Shown: positions 32,083-34,507 of the stretch, piece by piece
Layout of the letters: every line of letters starts with the position of its first letter
Position numbering within the stretch: the first letter of the stretch is position 1
Source of the DNA: Lacihabitans soyangensis
GTDB taxonomy: Bacteria > Bacteroidota > Bacteroidia > Cytophagales > Spirosomataceae
Assembly (NCBI RefSeq): GCF_024343775.1
Contig: NZ_RJUF01000025.1
Span: 1-34,507, forward strand
Direction: 5' to 3'
Length of the DNA stretch: 34,507 nt
The notes under the pieces: model-generated
Told to the model about the DNA's origin: nothing
Seen by the model: only the letters and a program-made list of their open reading frames with translations
The model's database searches: none
Position numbers and translations under genes: made by a program

Positions 32083-34419
32083 ATGAAAAACGTAATATTC
32101 CTATTCTTTATTAGTCAATTCGCATTTGCCCAAACCTCCTCAATAAAAGGCAAAATCAGCACTTCTGATGGAAAACCCGCTGAGTATGTAAATATCATTT
32201 TAAAAGGAACTACAAAAGGCACTATAGCCGATGCTGAAGGAAATTACAGTTTAAGCAATCTCAAGGCGGGTTCTTACACCGTGTTTGCAAGTTTTGTAGG
32301 TCTTAAGTCTAAATCAGAAAAAGCTGAACTAAAAGACAACGAGACACTTACGGTAAATTTTAGTCTACAAGAGGATGCCAATCAGTTACAGGAAGTACTG
32401 GTAACCGCTAACCCCAGCAAGTACGTTACAGACTATCCTTCAATATCGTTGCGTCTCAAAACCCCACTTTTAGAAATACCCCAAAACATACAAGTAATCA
32501 ACCGTCAATTACTTCAAGATCAACAAATTTTCGACATGCAAGAAGGCGTAATCCGCAACGTAAGTGGTGCCACAAGGTCTGAACATTGGGAAAACTATGC
32601 TAGAATCGTGATGCGTGGCTCAAGAGTGGCGGCATTCAGAAATGGCATGAATGTAACCGAAACTTGGGGGCCACTGAACGAAGACATGAGCATGGTAGAA
32701 CGTATAGAGTTTGTGAAAGGCCCAGCTGGATTTATGTTGGCCAGTGGCGAGCCGAGTGGTTTTTACAATGTAGTGACCAAAAAACCTACGGGCATCACCA
32801 AATCAGAAGTCGGCATGACCATTGGTAGCTTTGGAACTTACCGAAATACCTTAGACTTCGATGGATTACTAAGCAAAGATGGTAAAATACAATACAGACT
32901 TAACCTGATGGGCCAAAGTAAAGGCACTCACCGCAAATTTGAATACAACAATCGGGTATCGATAGCCCCAGTGCTGAAATTCCAAATTAATCCAAGAACT
33001 TCCTTAACCACAGAGTACAACTATCAGTATGTAAACATGTCTCCACTTGGGTCTGCATATGCCTACACTTCCGATGGAATTGGCACACTACCCGTAAATT
33101 TCTCAACACTTGAATCCAACATGTCGCCTACCAAAATAAACGACCACTCGTTTATAGCCACATTGTCGCACAGTATTAACGACAACTGGAAGTTAACCGG
33201 ACAACTTGCGTATTTACAGTTCAATCAAGAAGGAAGTAGCTTATGGCCAACTAGTATCAGCGGCGATACTCTGAGAAGAAGCGAGTCTGTATGGGATATT
33301 TTGGGTCAAATAAGAGTAGGTCAATTCTTTGTAAATGGCGATGTAGCAACAGGCAAAATAAAACACCGGATTTTGGCTGGCGTAGACATGGGCAACAAGG
33401 ACTTTTATCATGATTGGAACCAGACAGGAGCCATCAATGGCTCCGCACCTTTTATAGTCACGGCACCTGTTTATGGAAAAGTGCCCGCCACGGCCTATAC
33501 CGTTTTTGACAGATCATTAAGCGTCAAACAAAGAGGTGTACATTATAATAACGTTTATACAGCCTTGTATGCACAAGACGAAATCAGACTAATGAATGAT
33601 AAGTTAAGACTTACATTAGCCGGTAGATACACCACCACTGGCGATGAAGATCCATTCTCTGGAAAAGTTGATGCCGGCAAGTTTACACCTAGAATAGGTG
33701 CCAGCTATTCCTTAAACAAAAACACAAGTGTATATTCAGTTATAGATGAGACATTTATTCCACAAGCTGGTGCCACATTTGAGGGTAAAGAATTTGACCC
33801 AATTACAGGAAATAACAAAGAACTAGGATTAAAAAAAGAATGGTTAAATGGCCGTTGGACTGCCTCTGCATCCGTTTATCAAATCACCAAAAACAATGTT
33901 TTAACCGCAGATCCTAATCACCAATTTTTCTCCATTCAATTGGGCCAAACCCAAACCTCGGGTATAGAATTCGATGTAAGAGGTCAATTAGTAACAGGTC
34001 TTGATGTTACCCTAAATTACGCCTATACCGATGGGAAAGTAACCAAAGATACTGACGGAAAGCAGGTAAACTCGCAAATACCAGGAACGGATAAAAGCAT
34101 TGCCAATGCATGGTTAAGCTACAGAGTTCCATCAGGTAATGCCGAAGGTTTAGGATTTTCGCTAGGTGCTTCCCACGCCGCTGGCAGATCAGCCTGGTAT
34201 GCCGAGTATGACAAATCGATAGATTCAAGTATGCCGTCTTACACAAAATTTGATGCCGCTACCTCTTATAATTTCGGAAAATTCGGTGTTGCTCTGAACG
34301 TTAATAATCTGTTCAATGCCGACGTTTTCTCAGGTGCTTATTATTCTTGGAGTAAGTTTTATTATTACCAAATTGAAGCCCACAGAAACTTTCGTCTAAG
34401 TATCAATTATAAATTTTGA
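32083..34419 (+). CDS. TonB-dependent siderophore receptor
   Basis: A 778-residue outer-membrane receptor of the ferric-siderophore type. A signal peptide (about 1-16, ending FAFA) is followed by a carboxypeptidase-regulatory-like domain (about 20-105, IKGKISTSDGKPAEYVNI). The plug has the siderophore-receptor marks LLEIPQNIQVINRQLLQDQQ and MSMVERIEFVKGPAGFML, then SGEPSGFYNVVTKKPTG. The barrel ends in YYQIEAHRNFRLSINYKF with a terminal phenylalanine. The next gene, seven bases downstream, begins a PepSY membrane protein, a common partner in siderophore uptake that may reduce the imported iron. The particular siderophore is not predictable. Confidence 0.93.
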   Translation: MKNVIFLFFISQFAFAQTSSIKGKISTSDGKPAEYVNIILKGTTKGTIADAEGNYSLSNLKAGSYTVFASFVGLKSKSEKAELKDNETLTVNFSLQEDANQLQEVLVTANPSKYVTDYPSISLRLKTPLLEIPQNIQVINRQLLQDQQIFDMQEGVIRNVSGATRSEHWENYARIVMRGSRVAAFRNGMNVTETWGPLNEDMSMVERIEFVKGPAGFMLASGEPSGFYNVVTKKPTGITKSEVGMTIGSFGTYRNTLDFDGLLSKDGKIQYRLNLMGQSKGTHRKFEYNNRVSIAPVLKFQINPRTSLTTEYNYQYVNMSPLGSAYAYTSDGIGTLPVNFSTLESNMSPTKINDHSFIATLSHSINDNWKLTGQLAYLQFNQEGSSLWPTSISGDTLRRSESVWDILGQIRVGQFFVNGDVATGKIKHRILAGVDMGNKDFYHDWNQTGAINGSAPFIVTAPVYGKVPATAYTVFDRSLSVKQRGVHYNNVYTALYAQDEIRLMNDKLRLTLAGRYTTTGDEDPFSGKVDAGKFTPRIGASYSLNKNTSVYSVIDETFIPQAGATFEGKEFDPITGNNKELGLKKEWLNGRWTASASVYQITKNNVLTADPNHQFFSIQLGQTQTSGIEFDVRGQLVTGLDVTLNYAYTDGKVTKDTDGKQVNSQIPGTDKSIANAWLSYRVPSGNAEGLGFSLGASHAAGRSAWYAEYDKSIDSSMPSYTKFDAATSYNFGKFGVALNVNNLFNADVFSGAYYSWSKFYYYQIEAHRNFRLSINYKF

Positions 34420-34425
34420 TAAGTT

Positions 34426-34507
34426 TTGAATTTCAAGAAAATCATCCAAAAACTACACCTCTGGCTCGGTCTAAGCACCGGGCTGGTGGTGTTTATAGTG
34501 AGCATAA
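34426..34507 (+). CDS. PepSY-type membrane protein, 5' end only
   Basis: A frame that starts at a TTG (34426), six bases after the receptor stop, and runs off the window. The 27 residues seen (NFKKIIQKLHLWLGLSTGL, then VVFIVSI) show the Lys-His-LWLGL-TG start of the PepSY-associated transmembrane helix, as found in proteins beside siderophore receptors. There is an in-frame stop immediately upstream and no ATG, so TTG is the only likely start. The partner role (inner-membrane ferric-siderophore reductase or an uptake accessory) follows from the family and position. The rest of the gene is not visible. Confidence 0.8.
   Translation, partial: MNFKKIIQKLHLWLGLSTGLVVFIVSI

Overview
The window looks like chromosomal DNA from a Bacteroidota bacterium, most likely of the Cytophagales. 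The DNA is AT-rich. Upstream regions carry the phylum's -7 box TAnnTTTG, in the best cases with a TTG/TTTG about 20 nt upstream, and there are no clear Shine-Dalgarno sequences. Gene content fits: a type IX secretion C-terminal domain, three carboxypeptidase-regulatory-like TonB-dependent receptors, and DUF1003, DUF3050 and YkuD_2 proteins of the types common in this phylum. Several genes can only start at TTG. No rRNA, tRNA, CRISPR array or phage module was seen.

Layout. 1-782: 3' part of an IS3-type transposase, its probable right inverted repeat, and a 4 x 8 bp tandem repeat. 826-3605: YjbQ, a secreted C-type-lectin protein with a type IX secretion tail, and an alpha/beta hydrolase. 3764-7646: a tandem pair of related coiled-coil membrane proteins of unknown function, then argB and trhA, all co-directional with short gaps or overlaps. 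7651-11719: a SWIM-SNF2 helicase and a small lipoprotein on the minus strand, then an ArgE-type deacetylase. 11720-12780: a low-content gap holding an antitoxin remnant and an orphan membrane protein. 12781-15732: recX, a DUF1905/YdeI protein and sppA, which ends in a clear intrinsic terminator. 16034-23645: a stress and envelope block of DUF1003, an eRF1-domain-3-like protein, a decayed lipoprotein gene, two L,D-transpeptidases, a P-type ATPase, an AI-2E-family permease and a CsbD-like protein. 23842-26989: an outer-membrane receptor and a TauE/SafE permease. 26998-29401: a sialate O-acetylesterase divergent from a DUF3050 protein. 29472-34507: an iron-uptake block of a FecA-like receptor, a siderophore-type receptor and the start of a PepSY membrane protein.

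How the parts fit. The right end reads as an iron-siderophore uptake locus. Three palindromes of the form TTTAnAAT-N-AtTCTAAA surround the FecA-like promoter and a fourth, weaker one precedes the second receptor, so a Fur/Irr-like repressor is inferred. In the 17-23 kb block, overlapping stop/start codons tie the second L,D-transpeptidase, the ATPase and the permease into one transcription unit, suggesting peptidoglycan crosslink remodelling together with ion homeostasis. Two genes show decay: a lipoprotein gene (17096-17333) with two internal stops and a frameshift, and an antitoxin remnant (11757-11957). The least understood material is the paired coiled-coil membrane proteins at 3764-6183.
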